DNA of 36,833 nucleotides from Streptomyces sparsogenes. GTDB lineage: Bacteria > Actinomycetota > Actinomycetes > Streptomycetales > Streptomycetaceae. The translations under genes and the position numbers were made by a program. Where the stretch lies: contig NZ_MAXF01000147.1 in assembly GCF_001704635.1 (NCBI RefSeq), positions 1 through 36,833 of the forward strand, given 5' to 3'. This document shows, in pieces, positions 8,018 through 15,436 of the stretch. The notes under the pieces are model-generated. The model was not told the origin of the DNA. It did no database searches and worked only from the letters and a program-made list of their open reading frames with translations. Numbering within the stretch: position 1 is the stretch's first letter; each line of letters starts with the position of its first letter.

Positions 8018-9028
8018 ATGACGCACCCCGACACCACCCGCCACGCCTCGCCCGGCGCGGTGGAGCTGCCCGGCGTACCCGTGCCGCTCTCGCGCCTGGT
8101 CCTGGGCACCATGACCTTCGGCGACACCGTCGACCGGGCAGGTGCCGCCGCGATGCTGGACGCGGCGCTCGACGCCGGGGTGACCGGCGTGGACACCGCC
8201 AACGCCTACGCCGGCGGGGCCACCGAGGAGATCCTGGCCGAGCTGCTGCCCGGCCGCCGGGACCGGATCGTGCTGGCCACCAAGGCCGGCATGCCGCACC
8301 CCGACCACGGCGACCACTCCCCGCTGTCCGCGCGCGGACTGCGGGCGGCACTCGAAGGCAGCCTGCGCCGCCTGAACACCGGCCACGTCGACCTCTTCTA
8401 CCTCCACCAGCCCGACCGCTCCGCCCCGCTCGAGGAGACCCTGGGCACCGTCGCCGAGCTGGTCGCCGAGGGCAAGGTCCTGGCGCTGGGCGTGTCCAAC
8501 TACGCCGCCTGGCAGATCGCGGAGGTCGACCGCGCCGCGGAGCGGGTGGGCGCGCCGCGGCCGGTGGTCGCCCAGCAGCTCTACAACCTGCTGGCCCGGC
8601 GGGTGGAGGAGGAGTACCTCGAGTACGCGGCCACCAGCGGGCTGCGCACCATGGTCTACAACCCGCTCGGCGGCGGCCTGCTGACCGGGCGCCACGTCTT
8701 CGCCGAGACGCCCGAGTCGGGCCGTTTCGGCGACTCGAGGCTGGCCGAGATGTACCGGCAGCGGTACTGGGACCCGCGGCTCTTCGAGGCCGTCCAGGAC
8801 CTGGCGAGGATCGCCGAGGGCGCGGGCCTCGGGCTCGTCGAGCTGTCGCTGCGGTGGTTGCTCGGCCGCGAGGGGGTGGACGCGCTGCTGCTCGGCGGCT
8901 CGCGCGTCGAGCATCTGCGGGCCAATGTGGCGGCGGCCGAGGCGGGACCGCTGCCGGCCGACACGGTCGCGGCCTGCGACGCGGTCGGCGCCCGCCTGCG
9001 GGGGCCGATGCCCGCCTACAACCGGTGA
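8018..9028 (+). CDS. Aldo/keto reductase
   Basis: This 336-aa NAD(P)H-dependent oxidoreductase has the aldo/keto reductase TIM-barrel fold. The expected catalytic residues are visible: Asp and Tyr in GVDTANAYAGG, Lys in LATKAGM and His in LFYLHQPD. Later come the barrel strand GVSNYAAWQI and the cofactor-binding LLLGGSRVEHLRANV near the C-terminus. ATG 8018 follows GAAGGAG at good spacing. It lies in the same direction as the ABC importer and the Asp-box enzyme, so it probably oxidises or reduces a sugar released inside the cell. The precise substrate is unknown. Family assignment is secure. Confidence 0.92.
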   Translation: MTHPDTTRHASPGAVELPGVPVPLSRLVLGTMTFGDTVDRAGAAAMLDAALDAGVTGVDTANAYAGGATEEILAELLPGRRDRIVLATKAGMPHPDHGDHSPLSARGLRAALEGSLRRLNTGHVDLFYLHQPDRSAPLEETLGTVAELVAEGKVLALGVSNYAAWQIAEVDRAAERVGAPRPVVAQQLYNLLARRVEEEYLEYAATSGLRTMVYNPLGGGLLTGRHVFAETPESGRFGDSRLAEMYRQRYWDPRLFEAVQDLARIAEGAGLGLVELSLRWLLGREGVDALLLGGSRVEHLRANVAAAEAGPLPADTVAACDAVGARLRGPMPAYNR

Positions 9029-9089
9029 GTCGCCGCCCCCGACCCGCCACTCGACCACCACACCCGCACCAGCGAAGGAGCCCGCGGCC

Positions 9090-10319
9090 ATGACCGCCGA
9101 CCACGACACCACGCCCGCGCAGGCCGAGGAGGCGCTGCGGACCGACGGACGGGTGCGCCCGCGCCCCGGCGACCCGGCGCGCGCCGAGGCGTTCCTGCCC
9201 GCTCCCGCCGTGCAGAACCACGCCGCCAACCTGGCCGTCCTGCCCGGGGGCGACCTCGGGTGCGTGTGGTTCGGCGGGACACAGGAGGGCGTGGCCGACA
9301 TCTGCGTGTGGTTCTCCCGGCTCTCCCCGGGCTCGGACACCTGGACGGACCCGGTGCGGCTCTCCGAGGACCCGGAGCGCTCGGAGCAGAACCCGGTGCT
9401 CTTCCCCGCCCCGACCGGCGAGTTGTGGCTGCTGCACACCGCCCAGCGGGCAGGTGCCCAGGACACTGCCGAGGTGCGGTCGCGGGTCTCGGCGGACGGG
9501 GGCGCCACCTGGGGGCCGTCGCGCACGCTCTTCCCGGCCACCGCGGCGGGGGGCGTGTTCGTGCGCCAGCCCGTGGTCGTCCTGGACGACGGGCGGTGGC
9601 TGCTGCCGGTGTTCCACTGCGTGGCCACCCCGGGCACCCCCTGGGTCGGCGACCACGACACCAGCGCGGTGATGATCAGTGACGACCAGGGGGCGACCTG
9701 GCGGGAGCGGCCGGTGCCCGGCTCCACCGGGTGTGTGCACATGAACGTCCACCCGCTGCCCGACGGCACCCTGCTGGCCCTCTTCCGCAGCCGGTGGGCG
9801 GACTCGGTGTACCGCTCCCACTCCCGCGACGGCGGCGAGACCTGGAGCGAGCCGGTGCCGACGGAGCTGCCCAACAACAACTCCTCCATTCAGTACGTCC
9901 CGCTCGCCGACGGCCGGCTGGCGCTGGTCCACAACCACAGCAGCGCCGCGGACGCCACCGCGCGACGGGTCTCGCTGTACGACGAGATCGACGACGAGGG
10001 CCTGGCGGGCGGGGCGCCGGCCGCCGCCGCTCCGGCGGTGGCCACGGGCGGCGACCGGACCGCCTTCTGGGGCGCGCCGCGGGCCCCGATGACCCTCGCC
10101 CTGTCCTCCGACGGCGGCCACACCTGGCCGCACCGCCGGGACCTGGACACCGGCGACGGCCACTGCCTGACCAACAACTCGCGCGACCGCCTCAACCGCG
10201 AGCTGTCCTACCCCTCGGTGGCGCAGACACCGGACGGCGCGCTGCACATCGCGTACACCTACCACCGCCGTGCCATCAAGTACGTGCGGGTGACGCCGGA
10301 TTGGGCGGCCGATGCCTGA
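9090..10319 (+). CDS. Cytoplasmic Asp-box (BNR, sialidase-like) enzyme
   Basis: This 409-aa beta-propeller protein of the BNR/sialidase superfamily (PF13088-like) shows four Asp boxes: SADGGATW (134-141), SDDQGATW (197-204), SRDGGETW (245-252) and SSDGGHTW (339-346). The conserved C-terminus is YPSVAQTPDGALHIAYTY. No signal peptide or membrane segment is present, so it should act on imported substrate. ATG 9090 follows GAAGGAG. True sialidase activity is doubtful because no sialic-acid catabolic genes are nearby. Related propellers include rhamnose-glucuronate glycosidases and lyases, which would fit a sugar-acid locus better; that is inference. The gene overlaps the following SDR gene by 8 bases. 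Confidence 0.85.
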   Translation: MTADHDTTPAQAEEALRTDGRVRPRPGDPARAEAFLPAPAVQNHAANLAVLPGGDLGCVWFGGTQEGVADICVWFSRLSPGSDTWTDPVRLSEDPERSEQNPVLFPAPTGELWLLHTAQRAGAQDTAEVRSRVSADGGATWGPSRTLFPATAAGGVFVRQPVVVLDDGRWLLPVFHCVATPGTPWVGDHDTSAVMISDDQGATWRERPVPGSTGCVHMNVHPLPDGTLLALFRSRWADSVYRSHSRDGGETWSEPVPTELPNNNSSIQYVPLADGRLALVHNHSSAADATARRVSLYDEIDDEGLAGGAPAAAAPAVATGGDRTAFWGAPRAPMTLALSSDGGHTWPHRRDLDTGDGHCLTNNSRDRLNRELSYPSVAQTPDGALHIAYTYHRRAIKYVRVTPDWAADA

Positions 10320-10992
10320 GCCGCGCCACGCGGTGGTCACCGGCGCCAGCTCCGGCATCGGGGCCGCCATCGCCACCCGGCTGCTGGACGAGGGGTGGCG
10401 GGTCACCGGGATCAGCCGTACGGCCCCGGTGGCCGCCGGGCGGATGGGCTGGATCCCGGTGGACCTGGCGCGGCCGGAGGCGCTGCGGGCGGCGCTCGCC
10501 CCGGTGACCGGGGCCGACGCGGTCGTGCACGCGGCGGGCGTCCAGCGCTCCGCCCGGCTCGGCGGCCTCTCGGCCGCCGACGGGGAGCTGATGTGGCGCG
10601 TCCATGTGGCGGCGGCCGAGGTCCTGGTGGACACCCTGGCGGACCGGATCCCGGACGGCGGCCGGGTGGTGCTGGTGGGCAGCCGCACCATGACCGGTGT
10701 TCCGGGCAAGAGCCAGTACGCGGCCACCAAGGCGGCGCTGGCGGCCCTGGCCCGGTCCTGGGCCGCGGAGCTCGCGCCCCGCGCGGTCACCGTGAACGTC
10801 GTGGCGCCCGGCCCCACGGACACCCCGATGCTGCGCGACCCCGGCCGCAGCGCCACCCCTCCGGTGCTGCCGCCCCTGGGCAGGCTGGTGCGCCCCGAGG
10901 AGGTGGCCGGGCTGACGTCGTTCCTGCTCGGGCCGGACGGCGGCGCGATGACCGGCCAGACGCTGGTGATGTGCGGGGGCGCCTCGCTGTGA
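10312..10992 (+). CDS. Short-chain dehydrogenase/reductase (SDR)
   Basis: This 226-aa classical SDR has the cofactor motif TGASSGIG at 10-17, an NAG-like HAAGVQ, the catalytic Ser in VLVGSRTM and the YxxxK pair in QYAATKAAL. PGPTDTPM follows, as usual in the family. It overlaps the Asp-box gene and must be cotranslated with it. It is likely one of the oxidoreductases that convert the released sugar or sugar acid toward the tetronate used by the divergent kinase and PdxA2. At 226 residues it is slightly shorter than the usual 245-260, with a compact region before the active-site serine. Confidence 0.9.
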   Translation: MPEPRHAVVTGASSGIGAAIATRLLDEGWRVTGISRTAPVAAGRMGWIPVDLARPEALRAALAPVTGADAVVHAAGVQRSARLGGLSAADGELMWRVHVAAAEVLVDTLADRIPDGGRVVLVGSRTMTGVPGKSQYAATKAALAALARSWAAELAPRAVTVNVVAPGPTDTPMLRDPGRSATPPVLPPLGRLVRPEEVAGLTSFLLGPDGGAMTGQTLVMCGGASL

Positions 10993-11008
10993 CCCGGCCC
11001 CAGGCCTT

Positions 11009-11057
11009 TTGGCCATGACGGCCTCTTGGCCATGACGGCCCCTTGGTCATGACCCTG
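11009..11057. repeat. Three tandem 17-bp repeats
   Basis: TTGGCCATGACGGCC occurs at 11009-11023 and 11026-11040, with a degenerate third copy TTGGTCATGACCCTG at 11043-11057, each offset by 17 bp. Each full copy is itself a GGCC-ATGAC-GGCC inverted repeat. The array lies between the SDR stop and the endonuclease promoter region. Confidence 0.7.
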
Positions 11058-11088
11058 TCACGAAACCTCTCCCTGGTGTTCACCTTTG
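11045..11088 (+). promoter_or_regulatory. Candidate PHO box (four 11-bp units)
   Basis: Four consecutive 11-mers read GGTCATGACCC, TGTCACGAAAC, CTCTCCCTGGT and GTTCACCTTTG. The last is close to the Streptomyces PhoP direct-repeat unit (GTTCACC plus 4), and the first two share the xGTCAy core. Position about 60-100 bp before the endonuclease start fits PhoP control of a phosphate-scavenging nuclease. The third unit is poor, so this is a prediction. Confidence 0.45.
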
Positions 11089-11148
11089 GGAGATCGCCTC
11101 TCTGACACCCTTTCGGCGATCGAACGTGAATCGGGGAGAGGACCGCCT

Positions 11149-11967
11149 GTGCACATGACCCGTGTGACCCGCTGGAAATCCCTGGCCCTGCTGGTCTGCG
11201 CGGTGGCCGCGACCGCCACCGCGCAGACCCCCGCCACCGCCGGTGACGCGCCCGCGACCCGCGCGCTCGCCGGTGGATACGACGACACGTACTACAAGGA
11301 CGCCATCGGCAAGACCGGGCAGCCGCTCAAGGACTCGCTGCACAAGATCATCAGTAATAACACCAAGATCTCGTACAGCCAGGTCTGGGAGGCCCTGAAG
11401 AACACCGACCAGGACCCGGGCAACTCGGCCAACGTCATCCTGCTCTACACCGGCCGGTCGCAGAGCAAGAGCTCCAACGGCGGCGACCCCGACGACTGGA
11501 ACCGGGAACACGTCTGGGCCAAGTCCCACGGCGACTTCGGCACCGCCACCGGCCCGGGCACCGACCTGCACCATCTGCGTCCCGAGGACGTGTCGGTCAA
11601 CAGCACCCGCGGCAACAAGGACTTCGACGAGGGCGGCTCCCAGGTGTCCGAGGCGCCGGGCAACTACACCGACGCCGACTCCTTCGAGCCCCGGGACGCC
11701 GTCAAGGGCGATGTGGCCCGCATGATCTTCTACATGGCGGTGCGCTACGAGGGCGACGACGGCTTCCCCGACCTGGAGGTGAACGACAAGGCGGGCAACG
11801 GCAGTCAGCCGTATCTGGGACGGCTGTCCGCGCTGCGCAAGTGGAACGCCGAGGACCCGCCGGACGCCTTCGAGAAGCGGCGCAACCAGGTGATATACGA
11901 CACCTACCAGCACAACCGGAACCCGTTCGTCGACCACCCCGAGTGGGTCGACGCGATCTGGAAGTAA
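11149..11967 (+). CDS. Secreted endonuclease I (EndA/NucM family, His-Me finger)
   Basis: This 272-aa extracellular nuclease of the endonuclease I family has the His-Me finger motif NREHVWAKSH at 118-127 with catalytic His121. TDLHHLRP (138-145) and NSTRGNKDF follow with metal-binding residues. A short basic start (RVTRWK), a hydrophobic core of about 15 residues and an Ala/Thr-rich cleavage region indicate Sec export. GTG 11149 was preferred because GGGGAGAGGA lies about 7 bases upstream; ATG 11155 is the alternative and gives the same mature protein. It probably degrades external DNA or RNA for nutrients. The gene converges on the TetR-like regulator gene across a GC-rich gap of about 100 bp that holds only short CCCCGCCC repeats. 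Confidence 0.92.
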   Translation: MHMTRVTRWKSLALLVCAVAATATAQTPATAGDAPATRALAGGYDDTYYKDAIGKTGQPLKDSLHKIISNNTKISYSQVWEALKNTDQDPGNSANVILLYTGRSQSKSSNGGDPDDWNREHVWAKSHGDFGTATGPGTDLHHLRPEDVSVNSTRGNKDFDEGGSQVSEAPGNYTDADSFEPRDAVKGDVARMIFYMAVRYEGDDGFPDLEVNDKAGNGSQPYLGRLSALRKWNAEDPPDAFEKRRNQVIYDTYQHNRNPFVDHPEWVDAIWK

Positions 11968-12072
11968 CGCGCCCCGAGCCCCGCCGGCCGAACCCCGCCC
12001 CACCTCGCCCCGCCCACCAAGCCCCGCCCGGCCGAACCCCGCCCGGCGCCGCCCGGTTCGCTCCCGCCCCGC

Positions 12073-12702
12073 TCAGCCCCGCCGGGCCAGCGGGAGCAAC
12101 TCCTCGGCGGCCGGGCGGGCCTGGAGCGAGGGGAGCAGCAGCGCCCACAGATCGGTCAGGTGGTCCTCGATGGACCGGCGCCGGTCCAGGGCCTCGGAGA
12201 CGGTGTGCACACCGAAGAAGGCGCACACGACGGTGCGGGCCGCGCGCTCGGGGTCGAGGTGCGGGGCGAGGTCGCCGTCGGCGTGTGCCCGCTCCAGCAT
12301 CGCGGTCACGGCGTCGATCCAGCCGACGAAGGGCGGCGGGAGCGGCGCCGCGATCAGGGTGCGCTCCGCCCACAGCCGCGCCCCGGCGCGCACCACGATG
12401 TCGTCGCGGAAGGCGCGGGCCACCGCGAAACTCAGCCGCACCAGCCGCTCGAGCGCCGGCGTGCCGGTGGCGGCGGGGCCCGCGTATCGCTCGATCAGCG
12501 GCGGCCAGGTGGCGAAGTGTCCTTCGACGACGGCGAGCGCGAGTTTCTCCTTGCTGGCGTAGTGGAAGTAGATGGCGCCGCTGGTATGGCCGGACCGGGT
12601 GGCGATGTCGCTGATGCTGGTGCCGGCGTATCCCCGCTCGTCGAAGAGGGAAGCCGCCGCTTCCAGGAGGGATCGGCGCGTCTGCTCGGCCCGCTCTTGC
12701 AC
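12073..12702 (-). CDS. TetR-family gamma-butyrolactone receptor (ArpA/ScbR-like)
   Basis: This 209-aa repressor has an N-terminal helix-turn-helix of the autoregulator-receptor type: SLLEAAASLFDERGYAGTSI, then IYFHYASKEKLALAVVEGH. The second half keeps the receptor-type pattern VVRAGARLWAERT and GVHTVSEALDRR, seen in ArpA, ScbR and BarA homologues. Such proteins bind operators near their own gene and release DNA on binding a gamma-butyrolactone. The gene is divergent from an AfsA-type synthase gene, the usual arrangement. The GTG start follows GAGGACGG. Whether it is a true receptor or a pseudo-receptor responding to antibiotics cannot be decided from sequence alone. Confidence 0.88.
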   Translation of the reverse strand: MQERAEQTRRSLLEAAASLFDERGYAGTSISDIATRSGHTSGAIYFHYASKEKLALAVVEGHFATWPPLIERYAGPAATGTPALERLVRLSFAVARAFRDDIVVRAGARLWAERTLIAAPLPPPFVGWIDAVTAMLERAHADGDLAPHLDPERAARTVVCAFFGVHTVSEALDRRRSIEDHLTDLWALLLPSLQARPAAEELLPLARRG

Positions 12703-12824
12703 GTGTGTCCGTCCTCGTTCCGTCGCGTGTTCCGTCGCGTGCGGTGCGTTGTCGGGGTGAACTTAGCGGACTTCTCGCATGTCATGGAGGTGAAGACCCA
12801 CAGGTCAGGGATTATTAGTATTTT
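12703..12824. promoter_or_regulatory. Receptor/synthase divergent control region
   Basis: This 122-bp gap carries a perfect tandem 12-bp repeat GTTCCGTCGCGT at 12717-12728 and 12729-12740, and an inverted repeat GACC-CACA-GGTC at 12795-12806. An AT-rich stretch, attattagtatttt, runs straight into the synthase ATG. No strong match to the published autoregulatory element was found by eye. The inverted repeat is the best operator candidate. TAGTAT at 12816-12821 sits only 3 bases from the ATG, suggesting a -10 box and a leaderless message. Confidence 0.4.
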
Positions 12825-13799
12825 ATGGCGATCATTGGTGAGGCGCGTGACCTCCCGGAGCCCCCGGAGCCCCCGCGGCGCCCGCGGCCCCCGGAGCCGT
12901 GGGAGCTCGCGGCGCGGCGGCTGAGCTGGTCCCGTACCGTGGCGCGCGAGGCGGTGCACCGGGCCTCGGTGGCCGAGGTGCTGCTCACCGATGTCCGCGC
13001 GCTGGGCGGCGACCGGTTCGTGGCTGCGGCGCAGTGGCCCCGGTCGCACCCCACCTTCCCGCACGGCGGGGACGGCCGCCACCACCCCCTGATGGTCGCC
13101 GAAACCCTGCGTCAGCTGGGCATTTACCTGCCCTCCCGGCACTTCGCCACCCCCGCGGGGGCGCACTTCGTGATCCGGGACCTCTCCTTCGCGCTCGACC
13201 CGGCCGCAGAGCCGCGGGCCGGACACGGCGCCACGGACGTGGTCTGCCGCGCCGCGGTCACCGACCCGCGCACCACGCCCTGCGGCCGGTTCCTCACCGG
13301 CCTGCGGCTCGACATCGTGCTCCTCGCCGGCGGGGCGCCCTTCGCGCGGGCCGGCGGCACCGCGCGCTTCCTCGACGCCCAGGCGTACGAGGCGGCCCGC
13401 CGCGCGGCGCCCCCCGGAGCGGACGCGCCGCCGCGGTCCCCCGTCCTCGCCCGGCCCGCACCCCCCTTGGTGGCGGTGCCGGCGGCGCGCGACGTCCTCG
13501 TGGTGCGCGAGGCGGGCGCCCTGCGCCTGGACCCGGCGGACCTCCGCCACCCCTTCTTCTTCGACCACTGGAGCGACCACGTGCCGGGCCTGGTCCTGCT
13601 GGAGGCCGCGCGCCAGGCCGCGGCGCTCACGTCACAGGGAGTGCTCACCCGGCCCGTCGGCTGCCGGCTCCGCGCGCTGCGGTTCACCGAATTCGCCCCG
13701 CCCGCCCGCGTCGAGTGCGTGCCGCACGGCCGACTCTGCGTCTTCCGGCTGTGGCAGGCGGGACAGCGGACCGCGGTCGGTGTGCTGCGGTACCCCTGA
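12825..13799 (+). CDS. AfsA-family gamma-butyrolactone biosynthesis protein
   Basis: This 324-aa protein has two hot-dog domains of the A-factor biosynthesis family. Domain one holds HRASVAEVLLTDV (45-57), AAAQWPRSHPTF (67-78) and HHPLMVAETLRQLGIYL (86-102). Domain two holds the signature HPFFFDHWSDHVPG and LLEAARQAA. AfsA condenses a beta-ketoacyl-ACP with dihydroxyacetone phosphate, forming the butenolide phosphate precursor of the signal. The first 25 residues are Pro/Glu-rich. ATG 12825 lacks a ribosome site and directly follows an AT-rich promoter-like stretch, so leaderless translation or a downstream GTG start is possible. The partner reductase gene of A-factor synthesis is not in the neighbourhood. 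Confidence 0.9.
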   Translation: MAIIGEARDLPEPPEPPRRPRPPEPWELAARRLSWSRTVAREAVHRASVAEVLLTDVRALGGDRFVAAAQWPRSHPTFPHGGDGRHHPLMVAETLRQLGIYLPSRHFATPAGAHFVIRDLSFALDPAAEPRAGHGATDVVCRAAVTDPRTTPCGRFLTGLRLDIVLLAGGAPFARAGGTARFLDAQAYEAARRAAPPGADAPPRSPVLARPAPPLVAVPAARDVLVVREAGALRLDPADLRHPFFFDHWSDHVPGLVLLEAARQAAALTSQGVLTRPVGCRLRALRFTEFAPPARVECVPHGRLCVFRLWQAGQRTAVGVLRYP

Positions 13800-13804
13800 G
13801 CCAC

Positions 13805-13879
13805 GAACACAGCGGCGACGAACACGGCGGCGGCGAACACAGCAGCAACGAACACATCATTGGCGAACAAAACGCCGAC
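13805..13879 (+). repeat. Five tandem 15-bp units after the AfsA-like gene
   Basis: Units beginning GAACAC recur every 15 bp: GAACACAGCGGCGAC, GAACACGGCGGCGGC, GAACACAGCAGCAAC, GAACACATCATTGGC and GAACAAAACGCCGAC. The period is a multiple of three and one frame reads as EHSGD-like pentapeptides. That frame is not the AfsA frame and has no start of its own. It is probably a minisatellite or a regulatory array. Confidence 0.75.
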
Positions 13880-13892
13880 ACATAGTAATCTC

Positions 13893-13924
13893 TTGCTTAC
13901 TGCGGGTCATCAAACTACCGTAGT
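13893..13924 (+). promoter_or_regulatory. Candidate promoter with overlapping 11-bp palindrome
   Basis: TTGCTT (13893-13898), a 17-bp spacer and TACCGT (13916-13921) resemble a housekeeping promoter. The perfect palindrome ACTAC-C-GTAGT (13914-13924) overlaps the -10 box, a typical repressor-operator layout. It would drive the HAD phosphatase gene about 195 bp downstream. The remainder of 13925-14118 shows no gene. Confidence 0.42.
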
Positions 13925-14118
13925 GATCGTTATCTTTCGGGCAGGCGACTCTCCGCCTGTACGGCTTCCCGCGCCGCGCACGCGACACGCGCCCGCGCGT
14001 CGGACGGCAGCGGTTGGCGCTCTCGCGCCTGAGCCGCCAGGAAACCCACTGCGCTGCTCTTCCGCAGGTACAGGTACGCCCTGCGCCGATCCATCCACTC
14101 CCAAGGAACGGCAGGCAG

Positions 14119-14796
14119 ATGACAGCCAACACGCTTCTCGCTTGGACCCCCGCCGCCATCGTCTTCGACTGCGACGGCACCCTCATGGACTCCGAACGGC
14201 ACTGGGAGAAGGCGCGCGAGGTCGTGCTCGCCCACCACGGCGCCGCCCCCGACCGCGACTTCGCCCGGCGCACCAAGGGCCTCCACTACAGCGAATGCGG
14301 CCGGATGATGGCCGAGTTCGCGGGGGCGCCCGCGCTGGCCGAGCAGATGACCGAACAGCTCCTCGACAACTTCCGCCGCCTGGTGGCCGACGACCCGGTC
14401 ACCATGCCGGGGGCCGCCGAACTCGTGCGCAAGGCCTCCGCGTTCGCGCCGCTGGCCGTGGCGAGCAACTGCCCCCGCGACGTGGTGGAGGCAGGGCTGT
14501 CCCGCGCCGGGCTGCTGCGGTACTTCAAACACGTCCTGGTCCCCGAGGGGGAGGTGCGCCCCAAGCCGGCCCCGGACGTCTATCTGGAGGCCGCCCGCCT
14601 GTGCGGTGCGGCCCCCGGCGACGCGCTGGCCGTGGAGGACTCGCACTGCGGATTCCTGTCCGCGTCCCGCGCGGGGCTGAGAGTGCTCGGCGTGGGCCCC
14701 CGCAAACCCGTGGACGAACCGCCGGCGGTGGACCTGTGGGTCTCCACCCTCGCCGACCCCGATCTGATCAAGTGGGTGGACAGCAGAAGTTCCTGA
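14119..14796 (+). CDS. HAD-superfamily phosphatase (beta-phosphoglucomutase-like)
   Basis: This 225-aa haloacid-dehalogenase hydrolase has motif I FDCDGTLMDSE at about residues 14-24 (nucleophile Asp and the general acid two residues later). Motif II is AVASNC and motif III is the Lys in RPKPAPDVYLEAA. Motif IV is AVEDSHCGFLSASRAG. The alpha-helical cap between motifs I and II is of the phosphoglucomutase/phosphatase type. ATG 14119 was chosen since it precedes the HAD fold directly and has AAGGA and GGCAGG upstream. Next to an AfsA-type gene, it could remove phosphate from the butyrolactone-phosphate intermediate. That is inference; many HAD enzymes hydrolyse general sugar phosphates. Confidence 0.85.
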   Translation: MTANTLLAWTPAAIVFDCDGTLMDSERHWEKAREVVLAHHGAAPDRDFARRTKGLHYSECGRMMAEFAGAPALAEQMTEQLLDNFRRLVADDPVTMPGAAELVRKASAFAPLAVASNCPRDVVEAGLSRAGLLRYFKHVLVPEGEVRPKPAPDVYLEAARLCGAAPGDALAVEDSHCGFLSASRAGLRVLGVGPRKPVDEPPAVDLWVSTLADPDLIKWVDSRSS

Positions 14797-14809
14797 CGCC
14801 CCGCCGGAC

Positions 14810-15334
14810 TCAGTGGTGCCCGGCGTGCCGGTCGTGACCCTGCTCGTCGTCCATCCGCATGCCGCCGTGGGAGGTGCCGGTCTCGATGGTGCCGCCGAGC
14901 TTGACCCGCAGCGGCTTCAGGGAGGCCTCCGACGGGGCCGTGACCGACCAGCGGTAGCCGACCAGATAGGTGCCGCCGTAGTCCTTGGACTCCGACAGCC
15001 AGGCGCGCTTGCCCTGGTCCGTGGCGAAGGTGACCAGCGTGTACTGGGCCTTGCCCGCCTTGCACGCCGCCTGGCGCAGCTCCTCGGCGTCGGTGACGAC
15101 ATCCGCCTCGCAGCCGATGGCACGGGCGATCCTCGTCAGCGACGCCGGTTCGGCCGGGCCCCCGGCGGCCGTGGAGGCCTTCTTCTGCCCGTGACCCCCG
15201 TGACCCCCGTGACCCCCGTGACCCCCGTGGCCCGCGTGGCCCGCGTGGCCCGTGTGGCCCTGCCCCTGGCTCCCGGCGCAGCCGCTCACCAGCAGCACGG
15301 CGCTGAGCGCGGTGGCGCGCAGTAGGTGTGACAC
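14810..15334 (-). CDS. His-rich secreted lipoprotein of unknown function
   Basis: This 174-aa protein has a short Sec signal and lipobox LVSGC (Cys19). Next comes a repeat with histidine at every third position from residue 27 to 48 (H-x-G units), encoded by near-identical 9-bp DNA repeats at about 15191-15258. The globular part (about 64-158) has two cysteines (CEADVVT and QAACKAG) and was not recognised. The tail is again His/Asp-rich (DDEQGHDRHAGHH). Such His repeats commonly bind Cu, Zn, Ni or haem iron. The GTG start follows GGGAGG by 6 bases. It closes the leftward electron-transfer gene set and ends 13 bp from the convergent phosphatase gene. Confidence 0.75.
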   Translation of the reverse strand: MSHLLRATALSAVLLVSGCAGSQGQGHTGHAGHAGHGGHGGHGGHGGHGQKKASTAAGGPAEPASLTRIARAIGCEADVVTDAEELRQAACKAGKAQYTLVTFATDQGKRAWLSESKDYGGTYLVGYRWSVTAPSEASLKPLRVKLGGTIETGTSHGGMRMDDEQGHDRHAGHH

Positions 15335-15436
15335 GTCAACCTCCCGATGGTGGTCCGGCGGGGAGGGCCGGGGGCGCCGATGGCCTCGGACCCCCGCCCG
15401 GTGGACCGCTGCTTCGCTGTGGACCGCTGCCGCGCG

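Noticed and set aside
9090..10319. A true secreted sialidase
   Set aside because: There is no signal peptide and no sialic-acid catabolic gene nearby. Asp boxes alone do not fix the substrate.
13805..13879. A CRISPR array
   Set aside because: The 15-bp units are contiguous with no spacers and there are no cas genes.
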